A stretch of DNA of 64,000 nt from Tahibacter harae (GCF_024437735.1 NZ_JANFQO010000004.1:248001-312000); one strand, 5' to 3'. Positions 36,761 through 46,207 are shown, counted from the stretch's first letter. A program made the numbers and translations. Notes: generated from the sequence alone by a model not told the origin.

Positions 36761-37597
36761 TCAGTCCTTGGGCAGCGGTTTGCCGGCGAACTGCTCGTGC
36801 AGAAAGGCCCGCATCATCGCGAAGGCGCGTGCCGCCGCGCGTGCGTCGTAGCGGCAATTGCTGTCCGCCGGGTTGCCGGCGCTGCTTTCCTGCGCGAAGC
36901 AATGGCGTGCGCCGCCGAAATCGACCAATTGCCAGTCCGCCGCCACGCGCGTCATTTCTTGCTGGAATTCGGCGACCTGCGCGCGCGGAACGCTTTCATC
37001 GGCAGCGCCGTTCAGGACGAGGATCGCGGCCTTCGGCGTCTTGTCGGCGGGCTGGTAGCTGTCGAGATTGCCGTGGAAGCTCACCACGCCGCCGCGCAGC
37101 TCAGCCCCGGTCCGCGCCAGTTCCAGCGCCACGCCGCCGCCGAAACAGAAGCCGACTGCGCCGATCGCCTGGGCGTCCAGCGGAAGCTGCGAGGCTTGTT
37201 GCTTCAGGACATCGAGGGATTTCAGGGCGCGCGAACGCAGGGTCTTGCCGCGGTCGGCATAGACTGCCTTGACCGCCGCGAGCGACTCGGCATCGTCCTT
37301 CGGCCGCACGTCGCTGCCGTAGAGATCGGCCACGAGTACGACGTACTGGCTTCCGGCGATCTGCGTGGCCATCCGTATCGCCTCGTCACCCGCGCCGCGC
37401 CAGTTCGGCAGCATCAGGAGTCCCGGGCGCCGCAGCGCCGATGCATCGTCGTACACCGCATAACCGCGGAAATGCACCTGTTCCATCGCCCATTCGACAG
37501 GCTTCACCTGCACCGCCCCGATCGCCGGCGCGGCGGCGAGCAGGAGGCCGGTCATGGCCAGCAGTCCGTTCATGCCCAGCTTCGTTGTCCAGCGCAT
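36761..37597 (-). CDS. Exported dienelactone hydrolase-family protein
   Basis: The 278-residue protein has a signal (GLLAMTGLLLAAAPAIGA). The dienelactone hydrolase fold is shown by GLLMLPNWRGAGDEAIRMA, the cysteine nucleophile elbow VGFCFGGGVAL, and the terminal DFGGARHCFAQ histidine. Cys in place of Ser in the elbow is normal for this family. The ATG at 37597 follows GAGG; a TTG two codons earlier is less likely. The small membrane protein gene just upstream is probably cotranscribed. Confidence 0.88.
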   Translation of the reverse strand: MRWTTKLGMNGLLAMTGLLLAAAPAIGAVQVKPVEWAMEQVHFRGYAVYDDASALRRPGLLMLPNWRGAGDEAIRMATQIAGSQYVVLVADLYGSDVRPKDDAESLAAVKAVYADRGKTLRSRALKSLDVLKQQASQLPLDAQAIGAVGFCFGGGVALELARTGAELRGGVVSFHGNLDSYQPADKTPKAAILVLNGAADESVPRAQVAEFQQEMTRVAADWQLVDFGGARHCFAQESSAGNPADSNCRYDARAAARAFAMMRAFLHEQFAGKPLPKD

Positions 37598-37603
37598 GGT
37601 CAA

Positions 37604-37999
37604 TTACCTCGTCGGTCCGGCGGAGTGCGTCCTGAGGAACAAGTGTCCCCCGGCCCAGCACTGGGGAAAAGCCAGCAGGACAAGCGCGATGGGATACCAG
37701 GCCGGCGCCAGTCCGTTGCCCCAGGTGGCGGCGAGGGCGACCAGGCCGAGCAGCGTCCCGACCACGCCGAGGTACAGCGCATGCCGCAGCGGCGCGCGCG
37801 GCGCGAGCCAGGCCGTGAGTGCCGCGCCCAGGATGCTGATGACGACCCGATAGCTGGTCGCCAGCACGGCCTCTGCCTGGGACAAGGGTTCGCCCCAGGG
37901 CCGGTAGATATGGACGGCGTGCAGCAGAATGTCCACCAGAGTACTGGCGACGACGATGAACGCGATACCGGAAACGACAGCAATGATGGATCTTTTCAT
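37604..37999 (-). CDS. Small membrane protein (131 residues)
   Basis: The protein begins MKRSIIAVVSGIAFIVVASTLVDILLHAVHIY and shows four hydrophobic helices, the last including IALVLLAFPQCWAGGHLF. No charged catalytic motif was noted and I do not recognise a named family. It ends seven bases before the dienelactone hydrolase ATG, so the two genes form a likely operon. Confidence 0.75.
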   Translation of the reverse strand: MKRSIIAVVSGIAFIVVASTLVDILLHAVHIYRPWGEPLSQAEAVLATSYRVVISILGAALTAWLAPRAPLRHALYLGVVGTLLGLVALAATWGNGLAPAWYPIALVLLAFPQCWAGGHLFLRTHSAGPTR

Positions 38000-38209
38000 G
38001 GGCGGGGCCGCGGCCTGGAGAAGTGCGTTCACCATAAGGGCGGCGCCTGCCGCCCGCACCGGCCTTGTCGACGAACACGGCATTTACATCGGTGAATTGC
38101 ACCCTTTTCGACCGGGACCGCGGCGCTGTCGGCGCAGCCCGGCCGGGCCGATGCAGGCTTCGGCTATGCTACGGCCGCAATCACGCCTGACCCTGGGCGC
38201 ATCCAGCCG

Positions 38210-39262
38210 ATGACACACCCCGCAGGCGCTTTCGACCGGCAGACGCTCGCCCTCACCGCCTGCGTGTGGGCCGTCCATTTTTTCTTCAACGGCGCACTTT
38301 TCACCCTGTTCATAGGCTCGCACCACGGCTGGGATGTGCAATTGGCCCGCGCCATCTGCACCCTTCTTGCGGCCGGCCAGTGCTGGCTGGCGCATCTGCT
38401 GCTGCGCTGGCGCCGTCAGGTGACCTTCGGCTTTCTCATGGCCGTGCTTCTGAGCACGATTCCGCTCGCGCTCGTACAGACAGGGCTGGGCGCGCTGGTC
38501 TTCCGCGACGTGGCCGGCATAGGCGACCCGTGGCCGGGCACGAGCGAGCTGGCGCTGGACTATCTCGGCTATCAATGGGTCTTCCTGGCCTGGGCGGGCC
38601 TGTACGTGGGCTTGTCGCATGCGCTGGAAGTCCGCGCGCGCGACGCGCGCCTGGCGGAGGCCGAACGCCTGGCGCAGCAGGCACAACTGGCCGCGCTGCG
38701 CCTGCAGATCAATCCGCATTTCCTCTTCAACACGCTCAATACCGTCGCCGGCCTGGTCGCGCTCGGGCGCAAGGAGGAAACCGAGGCGACGCTGCAGAAT
38801 CTGTCCCATTTCCTGCGCTATACGCTGGCGGCGACGCCCGCCGGCTTCGCCACGGTGACCGACGAGGTCGGCATGCTGCAACGCTATCTGCGCATCGAAC
38901 AGGTGCGTTTTTCCGACCGCCTGCAGGTGCGCTACCAGGTGGACCCGGCCAGCGCCGGCGCCATGCTGCCGTCGTTCGCGCTGCTGCCCCTGGTCGAGAA
39001 TGCGATCAAGCACGGCCTGGGCAACTCCGAGGACGGCATCGCCATCGAAATTGGCGCCTGCCGCGACGGCAACAGCCTGGTGCTGTGGGTGGAGAACGAC
39101 GCGGACGCGGCGCGGGTTCCGCGCGAAGGCTTCGGCATAGGACTGGAAAACGTGCGGCATCGCCTGGCGGTCATGTTCGGCAACGAAGCGGTGCTGCGGG
39201 CGCATCCCGTGGAACGCGGCTGGCGCGCCAGCCTGAGCCTGCCCTGGATGGAACTGGCCTGA
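38210..39262 (+). CDS. Sensor histidine kinase, LytS/AlgZ (His_kinase) family
   Basis: The 350-residue protein has about four membrane helices in residues 10-145. A short coiled coil (RLAEAERLAQQAQLAALRLQ) leads into the phosphoacceptor motif LQINPHFLFNTLNT. The HATPase_c domain carries LLPLVENAIKHGLG and GFGIGLENVRHRL. It is the usual partner of LytTR regulators; the next gene begins inside its stop codon (TGATG). The stimulus is unknown. Confidence 0.92.
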   Translation: MTHPAGAFDRQTLALTACVWAVHFFFNGALFTLFIGSHHGWDVQLARAICTLLAAGQCWLAHLLLRWRRQVTFGFLMAVLLSTIPLALVQTGLGALVFRDVAGIGDPWPGTSELALDYLGYQWVFLAWAGLYVGLSHALEVRARDARLAEAERLAQQAQLAALRLQINPHFLFNTLNTVAGLVALGRKEETEATLQNLSHFLRYTLAATPAGFATVTDEVGMLQRYLRIEQVRFSDRLQVRYQVDPASAGAMLPSFALLPLVENAIKHGLGNSEDGIAIEIGACRDGNSLVLWVENDADAARVPREGFGIGLENVRHRLAVMFGNEAVLRAHPVERGWRASLSLPWMELA

Positions 39263-40068
39263 TGCGCGTCCTGCTCGCCGACGACGAACCCGTGGCGCTG
39301 GACCGGCTGGAACTGGCGCTGGCCGGCATTCCCTCGGCAAGCCTCGCCGCACGCGCGCGCAACGGCCGCGAAGCCCTGCGCCTGATGCAGGAGCTGCGGC
39401 CGGACATCGCCGTGCTCGACATCCAGATGCCGGGCATGGACGGCCTGCAAGTCGCGGAAATGCTGAAGGCCGGCAGCCACGTGCCGGAGATCGTGTTCGT
39501 CACCGCCTATCAGGAGCATGCAGTGCGCGCCTTCGACCTGCATGCGGTCGACTACCTGCTCAAGCCGGTCGACTTCGACCGCTTCCGCGAAGCCCTGCGC
39601 CGCGCGCAGTCGCGCCTGCACGCGCGCGCCGCCGATGCCCGTCTTCTGGAATTGCAGGAATTGCTCGCCCGCGTGCGCGAACAGGGCGAAACCCGCCTGG
39701 ATACGCCGTACGAACGCGAACTCTGGGCGAAGACCCGCGACGGCCTGCAGCGGATTCCCGTCGACGCCATCGACTACATCGCCGCCGAAGGGGACTACGT
39801 GATGATCCACGCGGGCCAGCGCAGCTACCTGCTGAAGGACACCATCGTCTCCCTGCAGGCGCGGCTGGACCCGAAGCGCTTCCTGCGCATCCACCGCTCC
39901 ACCATCGTGCAGGCGAAAAGCATCCGCAGCCTGCAGCGCCGCAGCCTGCGCGGCGTGGCGCTGATCCTGCTCGACGGCACGCGGCTGGCGGTAGGCCCGA
40001 GTTTCGTGAACGAGATGACGGAAGCGGTGCATGCCAGGCGCTGGCGGGCTTCCGATGCGGATTCCTGA
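39262..40068 (+). CDS. LytTR-family response regulator
   Basis: The 268-residue protein has a receiver domain with acidic pocket DDE at residues 7-9, phosphoacceptor Asp in IAVLDIQMPGMDG (about residue 54), and the conserved KPVDFDRFREAL end. The C-terminal LytTR DNA-binding domain spans about residues 150-260 (YIAAEGDYVMIHAG; FLRIHRSTIVQAKSI). It is translationally coupled to the kinase gene. Targets of LytTR proteins are often cell-envelope or polysaccharide genes; none can be named here. Confidence 0.93.
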   Translation: MRVLLADDEPVALDRLELALAGIPSASLAARARNGREALRLMQELRPDIAVLDIQMPGMDGLQVAEMLKAGSHVPEIVFVTAYQEHAVRAFDLHAVDYLLKPVDFDRFREALRRAQSRLHARAADARLLELQELLARVREQGETRLDTPYERELWAKTRDGLQRIPVDAIDYIAAEGDYVMIHAGQRSYLLKDTIVSLQARLDPKRFLRIHRSTIVQAKSIRSLQRRSLRGVALILLDGTRLAVGPSFVNEMTEAVHARRWRASDADS

Positions 40069-40354
40069 GGCAATGCCCGGGCCAGGGAATCAGCAGGGTC
40101 CAGCGGAATCAAGGAATCCGGCCGTGTGCCGCAGGCGCCGCGGGCCGACCGGCGGCACACGGCCGGCCGGCCGCCGGGCGTGACAAATTTCTGGCGCGCC
40201 TGAATCCGCTGTCCCGGAATCGCTGGCCGGACCACTCCGCCATGACAAACGGGCAAAAGATTCTGCAGCCGTGTCGATCCGGCCCGCTCCGGTTCGACGC
40301 AAGCGGTATCGGACCACCCGACCAGCCTCGGGCCGAGAACAGGAGCATTTACGC

Positions 40355-41794
40355 ATGCAGCTCGAACCCACTTCCAAGCCGGAATCCGGAACCGCCGCCG
40401 AGGCCGGTTCGCAATCCCTATGGGCCGGCCTGCGCGACGCGATCCGCGGCACCAGCGCCGACTACACGAAGATCCCGCTGCGCCGCGCGGTTTTCCTGCT
40501 GGCCGTGCCCATGGTGCTGGAGCTGGTGCTGGAATCGACCTTCGCCATCGTCGATATCTATTTCGTGGCCAAGCTGGGTCCGTCGGCGGTGGCGACGGTC
40601 GGGCTTACCGAGAGCTATCTGTTCCTGCTGTATTCGATTGCCATGGGCCTGGCCATGGGCGTGACCGCGATCGTGGCGCGGCGCATAGGCGAGGACAAAC
40701 GTGAAGAGGCGGCCGTCGCGGCGGTACAGGCCATCCTGGTCGCACTGCTGGTGTCGGTACTGCCGGCAGTCATCGGCATCGTCTACGCGCAGGACCTGCT
40801 GCGGCTGATGGGCGCCGATGCCTGGAGCCTGGAGCACGGCTACCGCTACACGCAATGGATGCTGGGCGGCAACGCAGTGATCATGCTGCTGTTCGTGATC
40901 AACGCGATCTTCCGCGGCGCCGGCGACGCGGCCATCGCCATGCGCGTGCTGTGGCTGGCGAACGGGCTGAACATCATTCTTTGCCCGGTGCTGATCCAGG
41001 GCCTGGGGCCGATTCCGCCGCTGGGCATAGAAGGCGCGGCGATCGCCACCAACATCGGCCGCGGCATCGGCGTGCTGTACCAGCTCTGGGTGCTGTTCCA
41101 CGGCGGCAAGCACATCCGCGTGCTGGCGCGCCAGCTCGCCTGGCGCGGCGCCGTGCTCTGGCACATCGTGCGTACCTCGCTCGGCGGCATAGGCCAGATG
41201 ATCATTGCGATGACGTCGTGGATCTTCCTGATGCGCATTCTGGCCAGCGTCGGCAACGAGGCCGTGGCCGGCGCCACCATCGCGATCCGCGTGATGATGT
41301 TCGTGATGATGCCGGCCTGGGGCATGTCCAACGCCGCCGCGACCCTGGTCGGCCAGAGCCTGGGCGCCAATGCGGCCGGCCGCGCCGAAGCCGCGGTCTG
41401 GCAGATAGGCCGCTACAACATGATCTATCTGCTCGCCGTGTCGCTGGCATTCTTCTTTTTCCCGCACGCGCTGGTCGGCTTTTTCACCGGCGATGCCGCA
41501 GTCGTGGCCATAGGCGCCGAATGGCTGCGCATACTGTCGTATTCGCTGTTCGTCTACGGCTGGTGGATGGTCTCGGTGCAGGCCTTCAACGGCGCCGGCG
41601 ATACGGTCACACCGACCAAGATCAACGTGTTCTTCTTCTGGGCATTGCAGATCCCGCTGGCCTGGCTGCTCGCGCTGCACCTGGGCTGGCGGCACAGCGG
41701 CGTGTTCTGGGCCGCTTTCGTCTCGGAAACCGCGGTCGGCCTGTTCACCCTGTGGCTGTTCAGCCGCGGGGGCTGGAAGACGATGAAGGTGTGA
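40355..41794 (+). CDS. MATE-family efflux transporter
   Basis: The 479-residue protein has twelve hydrophobic segments in two halves that resemble each other, with the MATE pattern at PMVLELVLESTFAIVDIYFVAKLG and GMSNAAATLVGQSLGANAAGRAE. The family exports cationic drugs or metabolites in exchange for Na+ or H+. AGGAG lies ten bases before the ATG. The 286 bp upstream (40069-40354) holds no gene, only promoter-type DNA. Confidence 0.92.
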   Translation: MQLEPTSKPESGTAAEAGSQSLWAGLRDAIRGTSADYTKIPLRRAVFLLAVPMVLELVLESTFAIVDIYFVAKLGPSAVATVGLTESYLFLLYSIAMGLAMGVTAIVARRIGEDKREEAAVAAVQAILVALLVSVLPAVIGIVYAQDLLRLMGADAWSLEHGYRYTQWMLGGNAVIMLLFVINAIFRGAGDAAIAMRVLWLANGLNIILCPVLIQGLGPIPPLGIEGAAIATNIGRGIGVLYQLWVLFHGGKHIRVLARQLAWRGAVLWHIVRTSLGGIGQMIIAMTSWIFLMRILASVGNEAVAGATIAIRVMMFVMMPAWGMSNAAATLVGQSLGANAAGRAEAAVWQIGRYNMIYLLAVSLAFFFFPHALVGFFTGDAAVVAIGAEWLRILSYSLFVYGWWMVSVQAFNGAGDTVTPTKINVFFFWALQIPLAWLLALHLGWRHSGVFWAAFVSETAVGLFTLWLFSRGGWKTMKV

Positions 41795-41907
41795 GGGCGC
41801 CCACGCTGGCAAAAACACGCCGGCACCGCAGCCAGGCAAACTTTCCGCCCCCGGCCTCCATCCGACTGCAACGTTCCCGGTTTCCACCCGCAGCCCTGGA
41901 GTCCCGC

Positions 41908-43482
41908 GTGAAGCATCGGCCGTTTGCATTTCGCCTTGTACCGCTCTGCCTGTCCCTCGCGCTGTGCGCCTGTGCCGCGACAGGACCGTCCCGCAGCGCC
42001 GCCCCCGGCCCGGGCCCGGCCCCCGGCGACGACAGCGCCCGCATCACCGCGATGGAGCACGGCCTGCGCCCCATGGTGCTGCAGCCCGGCCAGGCGCTGC
42101 CGCAATGGACCATCGCCGAGCGCATGGCCCACTACAAGGTGCCGGGGCTGGCCATTGCGATCGTGCGCAACGGGCAAGTGACGCAGGTGCGGGGCTACGG
42201 CGTACGCGAGGCCGGCACCGGCGACAAGGTGGATGGCGACACGCTGTTTTCCTCGGGCTCGGTCAGCAAGATGGTGACGGCGGCGACGGTGCTGCGGCTG
42301 GTCGAGCAGGGAAAGCTGGCGCTGGATGTGGATGTCGACACCTATCTGCGCCGCTGGCATCTGCCGCCGGCGCCGGCGATCACGCAGGGCAGCAAGCCCA
42401 CCTTGCGCATGCTGATGTCGCACACCTCGGGCCTGGGCCAGCACGGCTTCAAGGACTACGCGCCCGGCCTGCCGCTGCCGACGGCGTTGCAGACGCTCGA
42501 CGGCCTGCCGCCGGCGAAGAATCCGCCGGTGCGCTTTGAATACCAGCCCGGCTCGCGCGCGCAGTATTCCGGTGGCGGAACCACGGTGACACAACTCGTG
42601 CTGGAAGACGTGAGCGGGCAGTCGTTCGCGCAGCTGGCGCAGGCGCAGGTGTTCGAGCCGCTGCAGATGAAGCGCGCGAATTTCGAGAATCCGCTGTCCC
42701 CGGCACGCGGCAATATCGCCAAGGCGCATGACGATGCGGGCGCGCCGGCGGTGGCGGCACCGGGCTGGCAGTCCATGCCGGAGCTGGCGGCGTCGGGCCT
42801 GTGGGTCAGCGCGCGCGACCTGGGCCTGTTCACCGCGGCGCTGATCCGCAGCTACCGCGGCGAAAGCCGTTTCCTGTCGCGCCGCACTGCCGAAGACATG
42901 ATGACCGAGGTTGCCCGCTCCGGCCGCGGCCTGGGGCCGGGACTCGAAGGAGCCGGCCCCACGCGCATCTTCCACCACGGCGGCTCCAACGACAGCTACA
43001 AGGCCTGGATCGAAGGCAACCTGGTCAGCGGCGACGGCATCGTCATCCTCACCAACGGCAGCAATGGCGGCCATCTGGGCCGCGAGATCCGCAACGCCGC
43101 GGCGGATGCGTTCGGCTGGGCGATCAATCCACCCGTGCGCACGGTCGCGCTGGACTATTCCGATCCGCGCTATCACGACTACGCCGGCGACTATCAGCTG
43201 GACGGCGAGATCCTGCGGCGCCAGGGCATCGCCCCGCCGGACCAGCCCAGGCCGCTGCGCATCACCCTGGACGCCGCCACGCAGCGCATGCAGCTGGGCG
43301 ACGACGACTTCTCGCCGCTGCTGGCGCTGTCGACCAACCGCTTCGTCGCGCCGGATTTGCCGGCCCAGGCCCTGAGCCGGCAGCTGGAATTCCATCGCAA
43401 TGCCAGCGGTACCGTTCACGGCGTCACCGTCGATGTGGGCAGCGCGCGCTTCTACTACGTGAAGCAGGCACCGGCACGCTGA
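41908..43482 (+). CDS. Serine hydrolase of the beta-lactamase (class C) family, probable lipoprotein
   Basis: The 524-residue protein starts at a GTG preceded by GGAG. A signal with lipobox-like LCACAA (residues 19-24) is followed by the Beta-lactamase domain: catalytic SVSK (Ser118-x-x-Lys121), Tyr motif QYSGGGTTVTQ, and the HHGGSND motif in place of KTG. A C-terminal ~120-residue lipocalin-like extension (PRYHDYAGDYQLDGEIL) is common in this group. It is paralogous in type to the hydrolase at 17158 but not close. Likely periplasmic esterase or peptidase. Confidence 0.88.
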   Translation: MKHRPFAFRLVPLCLSLALCACAATGPSRSAAPGPGPAPGDDSARITAMEHGLRPMVLQPGQALPQWTIAERMAHYKVPGLAIAIVRNGQVTQVRGYGVREAGTGDKVDGDTLFSSGSVSKMVTAATVLRLVEQGKLALDVDVDTYLRRWHLPPAPAITQGSKPTLRMLMSHTSGLGQHGFKDYAPGLPLPTALQTLDGLPPAKNPPVRFEYQPGSRAQYSGGGTTVTQLVLEDVSGQSFAQLAQAQVFEPLQMKRANFENPLSPARGNIAKAHDDAGAPAVAAPGWQSMPELAASGLWVSARDLGLFTAALIRSYRGESRFLSRRTAEDMMTEVARSGRGLGPGLEGAGPTRIFHHGGSNDSYKAWIEGNLVSGDGIVILTNGSNGGHLGREIRNAAADAFGWAINPPVRTVALDYSDPRYHDYAGDYQLDGEILRRQGIAPPDQPRPLRITLDAATQRMQLGDDDFSPLLALSTNRFVAPDLPAQALSRQLEFHRNASGTVHGVTVDVGSARFYYVKQAPAR

Positions 43483-43509
43483 GCGCAGCGGCGCGGACGC
43501 GGCGGGACG

Positions 43510-44070
43510 TCAGCCGCGTCCGCGCAGGTTCTCGGCCAGCATGCTGCAAAACAGACGGCCCTGCTCGATCGCATCATCCAGCGCCTGGTGCGTATGCGGC
43601 GCAGCGCTGAACCAGCGCCGCGGCATGTTGCGCTTGGTCGATTCGCGATAAGGCTTGCGCAGCAGGGCCATGGCGTAGGTCTTGATGTCCAGCGCCGAAT
43701 GACTGAACGGGCTGGCGCCGGTGAAGCGCAGCAGATACCAGTGCACAAAGAGAAAATCGAACGCGACCGGATAGCCCACGAACACCGGCCGGCCCGGCAG
43801 CGCGCGCAGCCAGGCGGCGAATGCGCGCATGGCCGGCTCCGGCGGCTGCGGATCGCGCCGCGCCTGCGCCCAGGCATCCGCCTGGCCCGCCCACCAGGCC
43901 ATGGTCTCGGGATGGCCGGCGGCGCCGTCGAGCAGTTCGAGGTTGACGCTGTGGGTCGCGCGCAGTTCGCCGCCGGCGTCGAAAGCGGCCGCGCCCAGGC
44001 TCAGCAGGGAATGCGGACCGGGAATGGGGCCGTCGGTCTCGACGTCGATGGAGACATAGATTTCGTTCAT
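43510..44070 (-). CDS. DEDDh 3'-5' exonuclease (RNase T/DnaQ-like)
   Basis: The 186-residue protein starts [25 protein letters not shown], which contains the first D-x-E of the DEDDh exonucleases. A second aspartate lies in DFLFVHWYL and the H-x4-D ending in [13 protein letters not shown]. Proteins of this subgroup are annotated as exonuclease or 3'-5' exoribonuclease. It is divergent from the secreted protein at 44328 and convergent with the serine hydrolase. Confidence 0.87.
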   Translation of the reverse strand: MNEIYVSIDVETDGPIPGPHSLLSLGAAAFDAGGELRATHSVNLELLDGAAGHPETMAWWAGQADAWAQARRDPQPPEPAMRAFAAWLRALPGRPVFVGYPVAFDFLFVHWYLLRFTGASPFSHSALDIKTYAMALLRKPYRESTKRNMPRRWFSAAPHTHQALDDAIEQGRLFCSMLAENLRGRG

Positions 44071-44327
44071 GACGGGATGATGCCATGCAGGATGAAGGCG
44101 CCGGCGGCCGGACCGGCCGGCGGTTTTGGCGCCCGCGGCCCCTGGCCCCCGCAGCGCCGGAGCCGCCGCTACCGCACCTTGGACGAAACGCGGCCGCGCC
44201 CCACACCGCCGCGGCTTTGCCGAAACTGCGCGCAACCGGGGCAATTGAGGGAAAAACCCTGCCACGCCGTCTCTACCGGAAACGCCCGCGGCGCTGCCGC
44301 CGCCTCACCCGTACAAGGATGCCCGCC

Positions 44328-44840
44328 GTGACCCCTGTGTTGCGTTTCCTGCTGACCCTGCTCGCCCTCGCCGCCGCCGGCGTCAGCAGCGCCGGCACCG
44401 ATTACAGTTCGCGTTATGACAATGTGCGCGTAGTTCCAAGCCCCGCGGTTTCCAGCAATGCCATCGCGCTGATCGTCCGCTGGAGCGGCTGCAGCCCCGA
44501 AGGCGACTGGACCATCAACCGCACCGGCAACGTGCTGACCGTGCGCCAGGTCGACGTCAACACGCTCTGCTGGAGCGCGCCGCCGCCGCCGCGCGATGTG
44601 AGCTATCCGCTGGGACGCCTCGCGCCGGGCGACTACACCGTACGCTTCATCGCCGATTTCACCGGCATAGGCGGCACCGCCGAAACCACCGACCTGCCGC
44701 TGCGCGTGCTCGGCGCGCCGGCCGCGGCCAGCGTGCCCATGCTGTCGCCGCCGGTGCTGCTGGCGCTGGTGTTCGGGTTGTTCGCCGCCGGCGGATACGG
44801 CCTGCGGCGCCGCGCCGCACGGGGCCGTCTGAACGGCTGA
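44328..44840 (+). CDS. Secreted protein with C-terminal membrane/sorting segment
   Basis: The protein has about 170 residues. A signal peptide (LRFLLTLLALAAAGVSSAG) is followed by a beta-rich domain with two cysteines (WSGCSPEG, NTLCWSA). It ends VPMLSPPVLLALVFGLFAAGGYGLRRR: a short Pro motif, one hydrophobic helix and an arginine cluster, as in PEP-CTERM/IPTL-CTERM-like sorting tails. The GTG at 44328 lies eight bases after AAGGA; an ATG at 44319 is the alternative. The function is unknown. The protein at 58877 has a similar layout. Confidence 0.7.
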   Translation: MTPVLRFLLTLLALAAAGVSSAGTDYSSRYDNVRVVPSPAVSSNAIALIVRWSGCSPEGDWTINRTGNVLTVRQVDVNTLCWSAPPPPRDVSYPLGRLAPGDYTVRFIADFTGIGGTAETTDLPLRVLGAPAAASVPMLSPPVLLALVFGLFAAGGYGLRRRAARGRLNG

Positions 44841-44944
44841 AACTTCACGCAATCGCTGAGGCCGCGGCCAGTGCTGCATCGGCCGCGGTCCGCATCGCCG
44901 GATGGCCGCTCCGGCGACGGCGGCGGCACGATCCCGCCGGCGCC

Positions 44945-44989
44945 GCGCGATTGTTTCGGGATTGCCGAAGCAATCGCGCGGCCTAGAAT
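44945..44989 (+). promoter_or_regulatory. MarR-gene promoter with a 35 bp inverted repeat operator
   Basis: Arms of 15 bases (44945-44959 and 44965-44979, GCGCGATTGTTTCGG against CCGAAGCAATCGCGC) match with one mismatch around the 5-base centre GATTG. A promoter TTGCCG (44962-44967), 16 bases, TAGAAT (44984-44989) overlaps the right arm. The ATG lies seven bases after the -10, so the message is probably leaderless. This fits autoregulation by the MarR protein. Confidence 0.75.
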
Positions 44990-44996
44990 CCGGCGC

Positions 44997-45455
44997 ATGG
45001 ACTCCGTCGCTGCGCTGACTGCGGAAATCGCCCGCCTCTATCCGGCGCTGTACCTGCGCCTGCATGCGCGCTGGGGCAAGGACGAGAAGCGCCCTTCGCC
45101 CGAAGCCCTGGCCGTGCTGCGGCATCTGCAGCGCAGCGGCCCGCTGAGCATGAGCGAAGCGGCGCGGCATTTCGACCGCGCACCCTCGGCGGTCAGCGAA
45201 CTGATGGACCGCATCGAAGCCAATGGCTGGATCGCGCGCAGCGTCGACGGCCGCGACCGCCGCCGCATCCTTATCTGGCTCACCGATGCCGGCCTGGCCC
45301 TGCTCGCCCGCGCCAGCGAAGTGCTGTCGCGCGAAGCGCTGGCCCGCGCGCTGGCGCAGCTGGATGCGACCCAGCGCGAACAGCTGCTGCTGGGCCTGCG
45401 CGCGCTGCTGCAAGCCAGCGAAACCCTTTCCCCCGGAGCGGAGACACCTGAATGA
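44997..45455 (+). CDS. MarR-family transcriptional regulator
   Basis: The 152-residue winged-helix protein has LAVLRHLQRSGPLSMSEAARHFDRAPSAVSELMDRIEANGWI (recognition region at about 35-77) and the wing DGRDRRRILIWLTDAG. It carries no obvious redox cysteine. It is coupled by ATGA to the zinc-ribbon gene downstream, and a strong inverted repeat covers its promoter. Confidence 0.9.
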   Translation: MDSVAALTAEIARLYPALYLRLHARWGKDEKRPSPEALAVLRHLQRSGPLSMSEAARHFDRAPSAVSELMDRIEANGWIARSVDGRDRRRILIWLTDAGLALLARASEVLSREALARALAQLDATQREQLLLGLRALLQASETLSPGAETPE

Positions 45456-45688
45456 ACCACGCCCACACCTGCCAGAGCTGCGGCATGCCCATCGAGAGCG
45501 GCGCCTACTGCCATTACTGCACGGATGCCAGCGGCCAGCTGCAACCGTTCGAGGAACGCTTCGAACGCATGGTGCAATGGGTGCTCGGCCGCGAACCGGA
45601 AACGCCGCGCGCCATCGCCGAGCAGCGTACGCGCGAATACATGCGCAGCATGCCGGCCTGGCGCGATCACCCGTTGCTGGCGGGATGA
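45452..45688 (+). CDS. Small zinc-ribbon protein
   Basis: The 78-residue protein begins with a CQSCGMP...YCHYCTD four-cysteine zinc ribbon (Zn_ribbon_2 type) and continues with a helical part (FEERFERMVQWVLGRE). Such proteins are commonly found beside MarR or acetyltransferase genes. The overlap with the MarR gene suggests joint expression. Role unknown. Confidence 0.85.
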   Translation: MNHAHTCQSCGMPIESGAYCHYCTDASGQLQPFEERFERMVQWVLGREPETPRAIAEQRTREYMRSMPAWRDHPLLAG

Positions 45689-46007
45689 AAGCCGGGATTC
45701 GGGATGAGGCGGTTGAGAGTCGGGGGTGAGGGAACTCGGCTGCCGATCGGGTCGATGTGCGGGCCGTCCGCAGTCCCGGTTGGCGAGCCGTACCGCCAAC
45801 TTCAGGGCCTGCGGCCGGCATGCGAACGGTGACCGATATTCCGCCGCCGCCCGCCGCGACTCCCGGCCCCAGCAAACTGCGCCTGCGCCCGCTTTGCCAA
45901 TCCCGAATCCATCCGGAATCCCGTCACTAAAGATCCTGACAGCGTCGGATTCCGCCGCCTGCTGAACTACGCCTGCCCGGATTGCGGGCGATAGTTGGGA
46001 GCGTGTC
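45689..46007. other. Intergenic stretch before the small cysteine-rich gene
   Basis: About 320 bp with no supported gene. GGGAG at 45997-46001 is the ribosome binding site of the gene at 46008. A short frame ending YACPDCGR just before it has no start and is probably fortuitous. Confidence 0.5.
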
Positions 46008-46151
46008 ATGGCAGCCGATACCTGCGCCGCCTGTGATTACCCGCTGGACGATACGCGCATCAGCGTCAAGCTCGGCGGCAAGACCGTGGAAGTGTGCTGT
46101 GAGGAATGCGCGCAGAAACTGCGTGAAGCGCAGTCCGCCGCCAAGGCGTGA
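46008..46151 (+). CDS. 47-residue cysteine-rich (TRASH/YHS-like) metal-binding protein
   Basis: The small protein has two CxxC-type pairs: CAACDYPLDD near the start and VEVCCEECAQKL in the second half, separated by a beta-hairpin stretch RISVKLGGKT. This resembles TRASH/YHS zinc or copper binding domains. GGGAG stands seven bases before the ATG. A strong hairpin terminator follows at 46208. Partner and metal are unknown. Confidence 0.75.
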   Translation: MAADTCAACDYPLDDTRISVKLGGKTVEVCCEECAQKLREAQSAAKA

Positions 46152-46207
46152 GCGCGCATGACGCAGCGGCCGGAACGCCGCGCGCCGCGCATCGCCCATG
46201 AAGGGAA

